From Actinomycetota bacterium (GTDB lineage: Bacteria > Actinomycetota > Thermoleophilia > Gaiellales > Gaiellaceae), in contig VAXK01000099.1 of NCBI GenBank assembly GCA_005885565.1, forward strand, positions 1-6,452: a DNA stretch of 6,452 nucleotides. Reading direction: 5' to 3'. The notes beneath the pieces are model-generated. The model did no database searches. It was not told where the DNA came from and worked only from the letters and a program-made list of their open reading frames with translations. The translations under genes were made by a program, and so were the position numbers. Positions within the stretch are counted from its first letter, which is position 1, and each line of letters opens with the position of its first letter. Below are positions 1 through 5,132 of this stretch, one piece after another.

Positions 1-134
1 CCCGTGTAGAACGGGTGGCAGTTCGAGCAGATCTCGACGTGCAGCTCGGGCTTCGTCGATCGCGTCTGGAACGTGTTCCCGCACGAGCAGGTGACCGTCG
101 CCAGGACGTACTCGGGATGGATTCCGGCCTTCAT
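1..134 (-). CDS. rpmE: 50S ribosomal protein bL31 (N-terminal part, cut by window edge)
   Basis: Translating the minus strand from the ATG at 134-132 gives a 44-residue start of bL31, a protein of the large ribosomal subunit that helps bridge the two subunits. The protein opens MKAGIHPEYV and carries the family pattern TCSCGNTF, then about 19 residues later ICSNCHPFYTG. Cys16, Cys18, Cys37 and Cys40 form the zinc ribbon, so this is the zinc-containing (C+) form rather than the zinc-free paralogue. The ATG overlaps the stop of the upstream dehydratase gene as ATGA, which implies translational coupling; only a weak GAG precedes the start. The gene runs off the left edge, so roughly the last third (from about residue 45) is missing. 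It is too short for a normal ORF filter, but the match to the family is residue by residue, so the call is firm. Confidence 0.95.
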   Translation of the reverse strand, partial: MKAGIHPEYVLATVTCSCGNTFQTRSTKPELHVEICSNCHPFYT

Positions 135-1105
135 CGCTCGGCCAGGATAGCAACGGCCGCTTGGGGAGCCACGTTTCCGCCCGAGACGACGGCGGCGACC
201 TTCGAGCCAGGCTCGAGCTCGACCTTTCCGGCCAGGAGAGCGGCGGCGGTCGCCGCTCCCGCGACCTCGCAGGCGAGCTTCATGCGGCCGTACATGAACC
301 GGAATCCGTCCTTCAGGTCGTCCTCGGTGACGAGCACCGACTCGATCCCGAGCGCTCCGCAGATCCGGACGCAGTTGTCGCCGGCGTAGGGGCCGTTCAG
401 GCCGTCCGCGATCGACCGCGGCTCCACGGTCACCGGCTCGCCGACCTTCAGGCTCTCGTGCAGCGCCGCCGACAGCTCGGGCTCGATCGCGACGAGGCGT
501 GCATCGGGACGGAGGGCCTTGACCGCGGTGGCGATCCCGGAGACGAGCCCTCCGCCTCCGACCTGCACGAGCACGACGTCGACGTCGGGAAGGTCCTCGA
601 CGATCTCGAGCCCGACCGTCCCCTGCCCCGCCATCACGACCGGGTCGTCGTAGGGATGGACGAGGGTGCGGCCCGTCTCGGCGACGAGCGCGTCGAGCCG
701 CTCGAACGCGGCCGGAATGTCGGGCGCCTCGGTGTCGATCGTCGCCCCGTAGCCCCGCGCGGCGGCGATCTTCATCGGGCTCGCGGTCTCCCACATGACG
801 ACGAGCGCGTCGATCCCTTCGACGGCCGCCGCGTACGCGAGCGCCTGCGCGTGGTTGCCGGCGGAGATAGAGATCACGCCGCGCCGCTTCTCGTCCTCTG
901 AGAGCGTGGAAAGCTTGTTGAGGACGCCGCGCGGCTTGAACGAGCCCGTGCGCTGGAGGAGCTCGGCCTTGAAGGACACGTCCGCGCCGACTCGCTCGGA
1001 GAGGGTGCGCGAGCTGAGCATCGGCGTGCGGTGCACGCGACCCGCAATGCGCTCGCGCGCCCGCTCGACGTCGTCCAGCGAAAGGAGGTCGGCCGCAGTG
1101 GCCAC
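131..1105 (-). CDS. PLP-dependent threonine/serine dehydratase (ammonia-lyase), no ACT domain
   Basis: This is a 324-residue fold-type II PLP enzyme of the threonine/serine dehydratase family. Such enzymes remove water and ammonia from L-threonine or L-serine to give 2-oxobutanoate or pyruvate. SFKPRG at residues 55-60 carries Lys57, the expected Schiff-base lysine. SAGNHAQ (81-87) is the substrate/carboxylate loop, GGGGL (183-187) cradles the PLP phosphate, and SGGN (308-311) contacts the pyridine ring. The protein ends right after the catalytic domain, so there is no C-terminal ACT regulatory domain. That resembles the short catabolic (TdcB-like), serine racemase or hydroxyaspartate ammonia-lyase types rather than feedback-inhibited biosynthetic IlvA; the exact substrate cannot be read from sequence. 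The start is GTG at 1105-1103, with AGGA nine bases upstream or, alternatively, a -10-like TAGGAT suited to a leaderless start. One oddity is VVMWETASP at 102-110, where family members usually have VMPxxxP. The stop overlaps rpmE. Confidence 0.9.
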   Translation of the reverse strand: MATAADLLSLDDVERARERIAGRVHRTPMLSSRTLSERVGADVSFKAELLQRTGSFKPRGVLNKLSTLSEDEKRRGVISISAGNHAQALAYAAAVEGIDALVVMWETASPMKIAAARGYGATIDTEAPDIPAAFERLDALVAETGRTLVHPYDDPVVMAGQGTVGLEIVEDLPDVDVVLVQVGGGGLVSGIATAVKALRPDARLVAIEPELSAALHESLKVGEPVTVEPRSIADGLNGPYAGDNCVRICGALGIESVLVTEDDLKDGFRFMYGRMKLACEVAGAATAAALLAGKVELEPGSKVAAVVSGGNVAPQAAVAILAER

Positions 1106-1113
1106 GGCCGTCG

Positions 1114-1119
1114 ATCCTA
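1114..1119 (-). promoter_or_regulatory. Candidate -10 element (TAGGAT) of the dehydratase-rpmE unit
   Basis: On the minus strand TAGGAT fits the actinobacterial -10 pattern TANNNT and ends eight bases before the GTG start of the dehydratase. A transcript starting about seven bases downstream would begin at or next to the GTG, making it leaderless. The AGGA inside the same hexamer could instead act as a weak ribosome binding site, so the role is ambiguous. No convincing -35 is visible. Confidence 0.35.
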
Positions 1120-1127
1120 CTTCGGCC

Positions 1128-1214
1128 CTAGTACTTCGACTTGCCGCAGCCGGCGAGGACGAGCATGGCGACGGCCGCGAGCATGAACATCCAGAGGTAA
1201 ACGCGTGCTCTCAT
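1128..1214 (-). CDS. Putative 28-residue micro-lipoprotein
   Basis: This small ORF, not previously listed, encodes 28 residues from the ATG at 1214-1212 to a TAG at 1130-1128. The product reads as an almost pure lipoprotein signal peptide: a basic n-region (RAR at residues 2-4), a hydrophobic core from about Val5 to Leu20, then the lipobox L-A-G-C with Cys23, followed only by GKSKY. If real, Lgt/LspA processing would leave a lipidated hexapeptide (C-G-K-S-K-Y) on the outer face of the membrane. It sits alone in the 146-bp gap between the small hypothetical gene and the dehydratase, 37 bp after one and 22 bp before the other. No Shine-Dalgarno is visible upstream (CCTCCC is the wrong strand), which lowers confidence. 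Most codons end in G or C, as in the neighbouring genes. It could be a chance hydrophobic ORF or the remnant of a longer lipoprotein. Confidence 0.5.
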   Translation of the reverse strand: MRARVYLWMFMLAAVAMLVLAGCGKSKY

Positions 1215-1251
1215 GACGGGAGGTACGGCCCGCAGGCGGCTGGCGGATTCA

Positions 1252-1627
1252 CTAGCTCGGGATCTGTTTCGCCAAGCAGTCCCGAAGCCAAGCAGGGTCC
1301 CAGCGGGCCAGCTCGGGCAGGTGCTCGAGTTCCACTCGCGTGAAGAGGTACATCTTGGTGTGGACTAGATCGAAGGCGCCGCCGCTCGAGCTGATGCTCC
1401 ACCAGAAGGGTGGCGAGCCTGGGGCGAGGAGGATGTCCTCCCGGGGTGTCCTCCACCCGACCTCTCCGGAACCACCCGGCGCGCGAGGAGCGGCAACTCC
1501 GGCGGTCGTCATCTTGGCGACGAACTCCCGTGCGATGCTCACGTTCGTCTCGCGCCAGACCGCAGGTCTCGCGGGCTCGGCGTGCGCGCTCGCGGATCTC
1601 GTCCGAGCTCGGGAACACGTCGTCCAT
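1252..1627 (-). pseudogene. Small unrecognised gene, apparently frameshifted (about 124 residues if joined)
   Basis: I do not recognise this protein. The intact frame from GTG 1542-1540 to TAG 1254-1252 gives 96 residues. The section with PPFWWSISSSGGAFDLVHTK and, further on, LARWDPAWLRDCLAK is protein-like, with Trp, Tyr and hydrophobic clusters and no Arg/Ala-rich shadow look. Upstream, a different minus frame starts with ATG at 1627-1625, five bases after the ETF-QO stop, and reads MDDVFPSSDEIRERARRARE. By hand count 22 of its first 25 codons end in G/C. It then degenerates, while the other frame becomes plausible just before the GTG (VWRETN, then VSIAREFVAKM). Joining the two needs one +1 shift somewhere near 1550-1590. 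This means a decayed gene, a sequencing error, or less likely programmed shifting. The 96-residue ORF alone remains possible. Codons ending in A/T are commoner here (about 20%) than in neighbouring genes. It ends with tandem TAG TGA stops. No signal peptide or membrane segment is seen. Confidence 0.55.
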
Positions 1628-1632
1628 GCGCG

Positions 1633-3330
1633 CTACGTCAGCGTGTACTCGGGCCCGGAGCCGCCCTCGGGCGGGGTCAGACGGCCGCCCTTCGCGGAGA
1701 TCGCGCCGCACTGGACGCAGTTGGAAGGTGTGACCTCGACGTCGACCTCGCCGTCGCCGTCGCCGCCCGCGATCTCGTACACCTGCGCGGGGCACATCCG
1801 CACCCACAGCTCGGCCAGGTCGCGCGGAACGCGGCGCTGGATGCGGATGTGGTTCGGCTGGTCGTCCCGCGTCCGGTTCCCGGAGAGGTAGACCGACGAG
1901 AGCTTGTCGAAGGTGAGGCTGCCGTCGGGCTTCGGATAGCGGCGAGCGCGGCCGGTGCGGATGAGCTCGACCTCGGCGTCGGGGTCGGTGCGCAGGTCGG
2001 TCGGTGGGAACTTGCCCCGGCTCGCGGTCATCGCCCCGGCGAGCGCGGCGCCGAGCCAGAAGCCGCGGCCGAACGCCTGCCGCATGTTCCGGACCGCCTC
2101 GAGGTCGCGCCAGACGAAGCTGTTACGCAGGGACTCGTCGTAGACGGCCAGGGCCCCGGGCGTCCAGGGGGTCTGACCCGGCTGGAGCGCCGCGAAGGCC
2201 GCCTCCGCGGCCAGCCGGCCGGACTCGACCGCGTAGTGGATGCCCTTCAGCGCCGGCACGTTCACGAGGCCCGCGCCGTCGCCGCAGAGCAGGAGCCCCG
2301 GGGCGTGCAGCCGCTTCGGCAGCGACAGCAGGCCGCCCTCGGGGATCGTCTTCGCTCCCCAGGCGACGCGCTCGCCGCCGTCGAGGATGCGCCGCACCTT
2401 CGGATGGGTCTTCAACTCCTGTAGGAGGTCGTGGACAGAGAGCTCGGCGTCGCGATGGTCGAGCCCGACGACCATGCCCAGCGTGACCATGTCCTCGCCC
2501 ATCGGGTAGATGAAGGAGCCGCCGAACTCGCGGTACTTCGCTCCGGCCCGCAGCGGCCAGCCCATCGTGTGGATCACGCGCCGGAGCGGACGCGCGACCT
2601 TCCAGACCTCCTTCACGCCGAGCGCCCACACCTGCGGGTTCTCGCCCTCGAGGCCGAAGTGCCGGATCGCCGCGCCCGTCAGGTGGCCCTGCGTTCCCTC
2701 GGCGAGGACGGTCACCCGCGCCACGAGGTCGGAGCCGGGCTCGAAGTTCGGGAGCGGCTCGCCGTTTCGGCCACGGCCCTTGTCGCCGGTTCGCACGCCG
2801 CGGACACGGCCGTCCGTGACGAGGAGCCGCGCCGCCGGCGTCTCCGGCAGGATCGTCGCGCCCGCCTCCTCGGCCTGCTCTGCGAGCCAGCGGCCGAGCT
2901 GCGAGAGCGAGGCGACGTAGTTGCCGTGGTTCCGCATCGTCGGCGGCGCAGGGATGCGGACGGAGGTGCGTGGGCGGAGGACGTACACGCTCTCCGCCTC
3001 CACGCGGCCGTAGAGCGGCAGGTCGTCGAGGTGCGTGCGCCCGCGGAAGAGCCGCCGCAGCGCACGCGGGTTGACGACCGCGCCCGAGAGCAGGTGCGAC
3101 CCCGGCTGCCTCCCCTTCTCGAGCACCGCGACCGGCACGTCGCCGAGGCGCTCGGCCGTCTGCGGCGAGCCCTCGAGCAGCTGGCCGAGCCGGATCGCGC
3201 AGGCGAGCCCGGCCGGGCCCGCGCCCACGACCAGCACGCCGACGTCGATCCGCTCGTCGTCCGGGTCGGTCGGCGACGCGATCGCGTCGCGCAGCCCGAA
3301 CGGCGGCGGGTAGTCGACGGGGCGGGTCAC
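1633..3330 (-). CDS. Electron transfer flavoprotein:quinone oxidoreductase (ETF-QO)
   Basis: This 565-residue flavoprotein takes electrons from reduced ETF and passes them through FAD and an iron-sulfur cluster to the membrane quinone pool. The N-terminal FAD dinucleotide-binding motif is VVGAGPAG (34-41). EKGRQPGSHLLSGAVVNPRA (71-90) matches the family's SGA block, and LLCGDGAGLVNVPALKGIHY (347-366) is the second FAD-binding block with the quinone-side region. The C-terminal ferredoxin-like domain starts near PNHIRIQ (492-498) and contains CPAQVYE (Cys513) and NCVQC (Cys538, Cys541). It ends with PEGGSGPEY as in ETF-QO proteins. The fourth cluster cysteine, expected three residues after Cys541, is Ile544. 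I chose GTG 3330-3328, which overlaps the etfA stop as GTGA and has AAGGG just upstream. The frame stays open further upstream, but that part is an Arg-rich shadow of etfA. Length agrees with bacterial ETF-QO. FixC is a shorter relative without the fused ferredoxin domain. Confidence 0.95.
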   Translation of the reverse strand: MTRPVDYPPPFGLRDAIASPTDPDDERIDVGVLVVGAGPAGLACAIRLGQLLEGSPQTAERLGDVPVAVLEKGRQPGSHLLSGAVVNPRALRRLFRGRTHLDDLPLYGRVEAESVYVLRPRTSVRIPAPPTMRNHGNYVASLSQLGRWLAEQAEEAGATILPETPAARLLVTDGRVRGVRTGDKGRGRNGEPLPNFEPGSDLVARVTVLAEGTQGHLTGAAIRHFGLEGENPQVWALGVKEVWKVARPLRRVIHTMGWPLRAGAKYREFGGSFIYPMGEDMVTLGMVVGLDHRDAELSVHDLLQELKTHPKVRRILDGGERVAWGAKTIPEGGLLSLPKRLHAPGLLLCGDGAGLVNVPALKGIHYAVESGRLAAEAAFAALQPGQTPWTPGALAVYDESLRNSFVWRDLEAVRNMRQAFGRGFWLGAALAGAMTASRGKFPPTDLRTDPDAEVELIRTGRARRYPKPDGSLTFDKLSSVYLSGNRTRDDQPNHIRIQRRVPRDLAELWVRMCPAQVYEIAGGDGDGEVDVEVTPSNCVQCGAISAKGGRLTPPEGGSGPEYTLT

Positions 3331-4289
3331 GAGCCCTTGCGCGCGAGGACGAGCTCGGTCAGCTTCGGGACGATCTCGTGCAGGTCGCCGACGACGCCGA
3401 GATCGGAGAACTCGAAGATGGGCGCGTTCGGGTCCTTGTTGATGGCGACGACCACGTTCGAGCTCTGCATGCCGACCTTGTGCTGGATCGCGCCCGAGAT
3501 GCCGCACGCGACGTAGAGCTTCGGCGAGACGCTTCGGCCGGTCTGGCCGACCTGCGCCGCGTAGGGGTACCAGCCCGCGTCGACGACCGCGCGCGTCGCC
3601 GCCACCGCGCCGCCGAGCGCCTCGGCGAGCTCCTCGCAGAGCTTGAAATTCTCCGGCCCGCCGAGCCCGCGCCCGCCCGCGACGATGACCTCCGCGTCCT
3701 CGATGGATGGCCCGCTCCGCTCCTCGTGCGCCTGCTCGAGCATCTTCGCGGCCTGCGAGAAGTCCTCGAACGAGACGCTCACCTCCTCGACCTCCGCCTC
3801 GCCGCCTGTCTCGCTCGGGTCGAAGGCGCCCGACCGGAAGAGCGCGAGCCGCGGCTCGCCGCGCCAGCCGACGTCTGCATAGACCGAGTCCTCGAGCGCC
3901 GGGCGCTTGCCGACGAGGCGGCCGTCCTCACGGGCGAGGTCGGTGAGGTCCCAGTTCAGGCCGGCGTCGAGCCGCGCGGCGAGGCCGGCGGCCGTGTCGG
4001 CGGCCAGGACCGAGCCGGCGAAGAGGACGGTGTCGAAGCCGCGGTCGCGCACGATCTGCGCCAGGGCGTCGACGCGCGGCTGCGGGAGCGGCGCCTCGAG
4101 CGCCGGGTCGTCGACGACGAGGACGCGCGACGCCCCGAACTTCCCGGCCCCGGACGCCAGCGGGGCGACGCCCGAGCCGAGCACGACGCCGGTGACGTCG
4201 TCACCGAGGGACGCCGCCTTGGAGAGGACGCCGAGCGAACCCTTCTGGAGCTCGTCGTCGTGGTGCTCGAGGAAGACGAGGGTCGCCAC
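3327..4289 (-). CDS. etfA: Electron transfer flavoprotein alpha subunit
   Basis: EtfA (320 residues, the usual length) is the FAD-carrying subunit of the soluble ETF heterodimer that collects electrons from acyl-CoA and related dehydrogenases. The N-terminal domain (about 1-190) has the Rossmann-like ETF fold. The FAD-binding C-terminal domain starts around VIVAGGRGLGGPENF (201-215). It includes ATRAVVDAGWYPYAAQVGQT (231-250), VACGISGAIQH (260-270), INKDPNAPIF (283-292) and VVGDLHEIVPKL (299-310). These are the segments that hold FAD in known ETF structures, and none looks altered. The start is GTG at 4289-4287, two bases after the etfB stop. No Shine-Dalgarno is seen, so translation is probably coupled to etfB. 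The stop overlaps the GTG of ETF-QO. The order etfB-etfA-ETF-QO places the entire dehydrogenase-to-quinone relay in one operon. Confidence 0.97.
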   Translation of the reverse strand: MATLVFLEHHDDELQKGSLGVLSKAASLGDDVTGVVLGSGVAPLASGAGKFGASRVLVVDDPALEAPLPQPRVDALAQIVRDRGFDTVLFAGSVLAADTAAGLAARLDAGLNWDLTDLAREDGRLVGKRPALEDSVYADVGWRGEPRLALFRSGAFDPSETGGEAEVEEVSVSFEDFSQAAKMLEQAHEERSGPSIEDAEVIVAGGRGLGGPENFKLCEELAEALGGAVAATRAVVDAGWYPYAAQVGQTGRSVSPKLYVACGISGAIQHKVGMQSSNVVVAINKDPNAPIFEFSDLGVVGDLHEIVPKLTELVLARKGS

Positions 4290-4291
4290 GG

Positions 4292-5068
4292 TCAGAGCAG
4301 GCGCTTCTCCGCGAGGAAGTCGACGATCTGCTGCGCCGCGGAGCCGTCGTCCTCGATCTTCCGCGAGTCGCCGCGTGGCGGCGGGTCGCCGAGCGTGGAG
4401 ACCTCGGTCTTCGAGCCCTCCTCGCCGGCGGCGCCGCTCTCGACCTCCAGGTCGGCCAGGGAGAGCGTCTCCTGGGGCTTCTTCTTCGCGCCCATGATCC
4501 CCTTGAGCGACGGGTAGCGCGGCTCGTTGATCGCGTCCGAGACGGCGACGATCGCCGGGAGCGGCGCCTCGATCACGTCGTAGCCGAACTCGGTCTGGCG
4601 CTTGCCGCGGATCGACCCGCCCTCGACGGTGAGCTCGGCGGCCTGGGAGAACATCGGCAGCCGGAGGCGGTCGGCGAGCGACGCGCCGAGGACCGCGCCG
4701 TCGGAGTCGCTCCCCTGCTGACCCAGGAGGACGAGATCGGCCTGCTCGCGCTCGAGCGCCTTCGCGAGCACGCCGCTCGTCGCGACGAGGTCGGAGCCGG
4801 CGAGCGCGTCGTCGCTCACGAGGACGGCGCGGTCGGCGCCCATGGCGAGCGCCTTGCGCAGCGAGTCGAGCGCCTTCTGCGGCCCCATCGAGAGGACGAC
4901 GACCTCGCCTTCGCCGGCGGCGTCGCGGATCTGGAGGGCCTCCTCGACCGCGTGCGCGTCGAAGGGGTTCAGCGCCCCCTCGCCCGAGCGGTCGAGCCGC
5001 TTCGTGGCGGGGTCGAGCCGGCGGGCCGCGCCCTCCGGCACCTGCTTCACGCAGACCGCGATCTTCAC
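4292..5068 (-). CDS. etfB: Electron transfer flavoprotein beta subunit
   Basis: EtfB (258 residues) is the partner of EtfA; in characterised ETFs it binds AMP and carries the loop that docks onto acyl-CoA dehydrogenases. The protein starts KIAVCVKQVPEG (2-13). It has NPFDAHAVEEAL (34-45), GQQGSDSDGAVLGASLADRL (116-135) corresponding to the nucleotide-binding signature, and NEPRYPSLKGIMGAKKKP (181-198), the family block just after the recognition-loop region. It ends with IVDFLAEKRLL, all as expected. The frame remains open 37 codons upstream of the chosen GTG (5068-5066), but that extension is Arg/Pro-rich and unlike EtfB, and would overlap the divergent protease gene. The GTG lacks a Shine-Dalgarno and has a -10-like hexamer seven bases upstream. 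This is the first gene of the minus-strand cluster, facing the protease gene across 64 bp. Confidence 0.97.
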   Translation of the reverse strand: MKIAVCVKQVPEGAARRLDPATKRLDRSGEGALNPFDAHAVEEALQIRDAAGEGEVVVLSMGPQKALDSLRKALAMGADRAVLVSDDALAGSDLVATSGVLAKALEREQADLVLLGQQGSDSDGAVLGASLADRLRLPMFSQAAELTVEGGSIRGKRQTEFGYDVIEAPLPAIVAVSDAINEPRYPSLKGIMGAKKKPQETLSLADLEVESGAAGEEGSKTEVSTLGDPPPRGDSRKIEDDGSAAQQIVDFLAEKRLL

Positions 5069-5075
5069 GGCGGGG

Positions 5076-5081
5076 ACTCTA
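5076..5081 (-). promoter_or_regulatory. Candidate -10 element (TAGAGT) of the etf operon
   Basis: TAGAGT on the minus strand matches the TANNNT -10 pattern in an otherwise GC-rich stretch, followed by CCCCGCC and the etfB GTG. Transcription starting about seven bases downstream would begin at the start codon itself, consistent with the missing Shine-Dalgarno. No recognisable -35 hexamer precedes it. The call rests on position and pattern only. Confidence 0.4.
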
Positions 5082-5123
5082 ACGAGGCCCCACGGAGCTG
5101 CCGCGTGCCGCCCGTGCGAGGAT

Positions 5124-5130
5124 GGAGAGG
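5124..5130 (+). promoter_or_regulatory. Ribosome binding site GGAGAGG of the M48 protease gene
   Basis: GGAGAGG lies just before the ATG at 5133 (GGAG ends five bases from it). It decides the start against in-frame codons farther upstream, which lie inside etfB, and against the out-of-frame ATG at 5122. It is the clearest Shine-Dalgarno in the window. Confidence 0.7.
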
Positions 5131-5132
5131 TC

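Larger units (their letters stand above)
5069..5132. promoter_or_regulatory. Divergent intergenic region between etfB and the M48 protease gene
   Basis: These 64 bp must hold at least the 5' signals for etfB (minus) and the protease gene (plus), unless the protease promoter lies inside etfB. For etfB, the minus-strand hexamer TAGAGT at 5081-5076 fits TANNNT and ends seven bases before the GTG, which would give a leaderless or near-leaderless mRNA. For the protease I see a good ribosome binding site but no clear -10. No obvious inverted repeat or operator was found. Confidence 0.5.

Noticed and set aside
1106..1251. Possible terminator or riboswitch in the gap before the dehydratase
   Set aside because: I found only short GC inverted repeats (such as CCGC-CT-GCGG) with no U-tract or known riboswitch core; the gap is better explained by the micro-ORF and the -10 motif.
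1081..1343. Perfect-looking AAAGGAGGT on the plus strand, eight bases before GTG 1098, opening an 81-codon ORF
   Set aside because: The purine run is the complement of codons for Leu-Leu-Ser in the dehydratase. The 81-residue product is Gly/Ser/Pro-rich, its third positions are not G/C biased, and it resembles nothing I know. Chance is more likely, though conservation would reopen it.
1628..1807. Upstream part of the minus-strand frame ending at 1211 (reading into the ETF-QO 3' end)
   Set aside because: It overlaps the iron-sulfur domain of ETF-QO and is Arg/Gly-rich. Only the piece from ATG 1627 to about 1560 looks coding.
3331..3507. N-terminal extension of ETF-QO to an ATG at 3507
   Set aside because: The extra 59 residues are an Arg/His-rich shadow of the etfA 3' end. 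GTG 3330 overlaps the etfA stop and gives the usual ETF-QO length.
2431..3516. Long plus-strand ORF of 361 codons opposite ETF-QO
   Set aside because: It is an Arg/Ala/Glu-rich antisense shadow of a well-conserved gene in high-GC DNA; no motif or ribosome binding site.
3378..4517. Plus-strand ORF of 379 codons opposite etfA and etfB
   Set aside because: The translation is dominated by Arg, Ala, Asp, Glu and Val with no recognisable fold; it mirrors two firmly identified genes.
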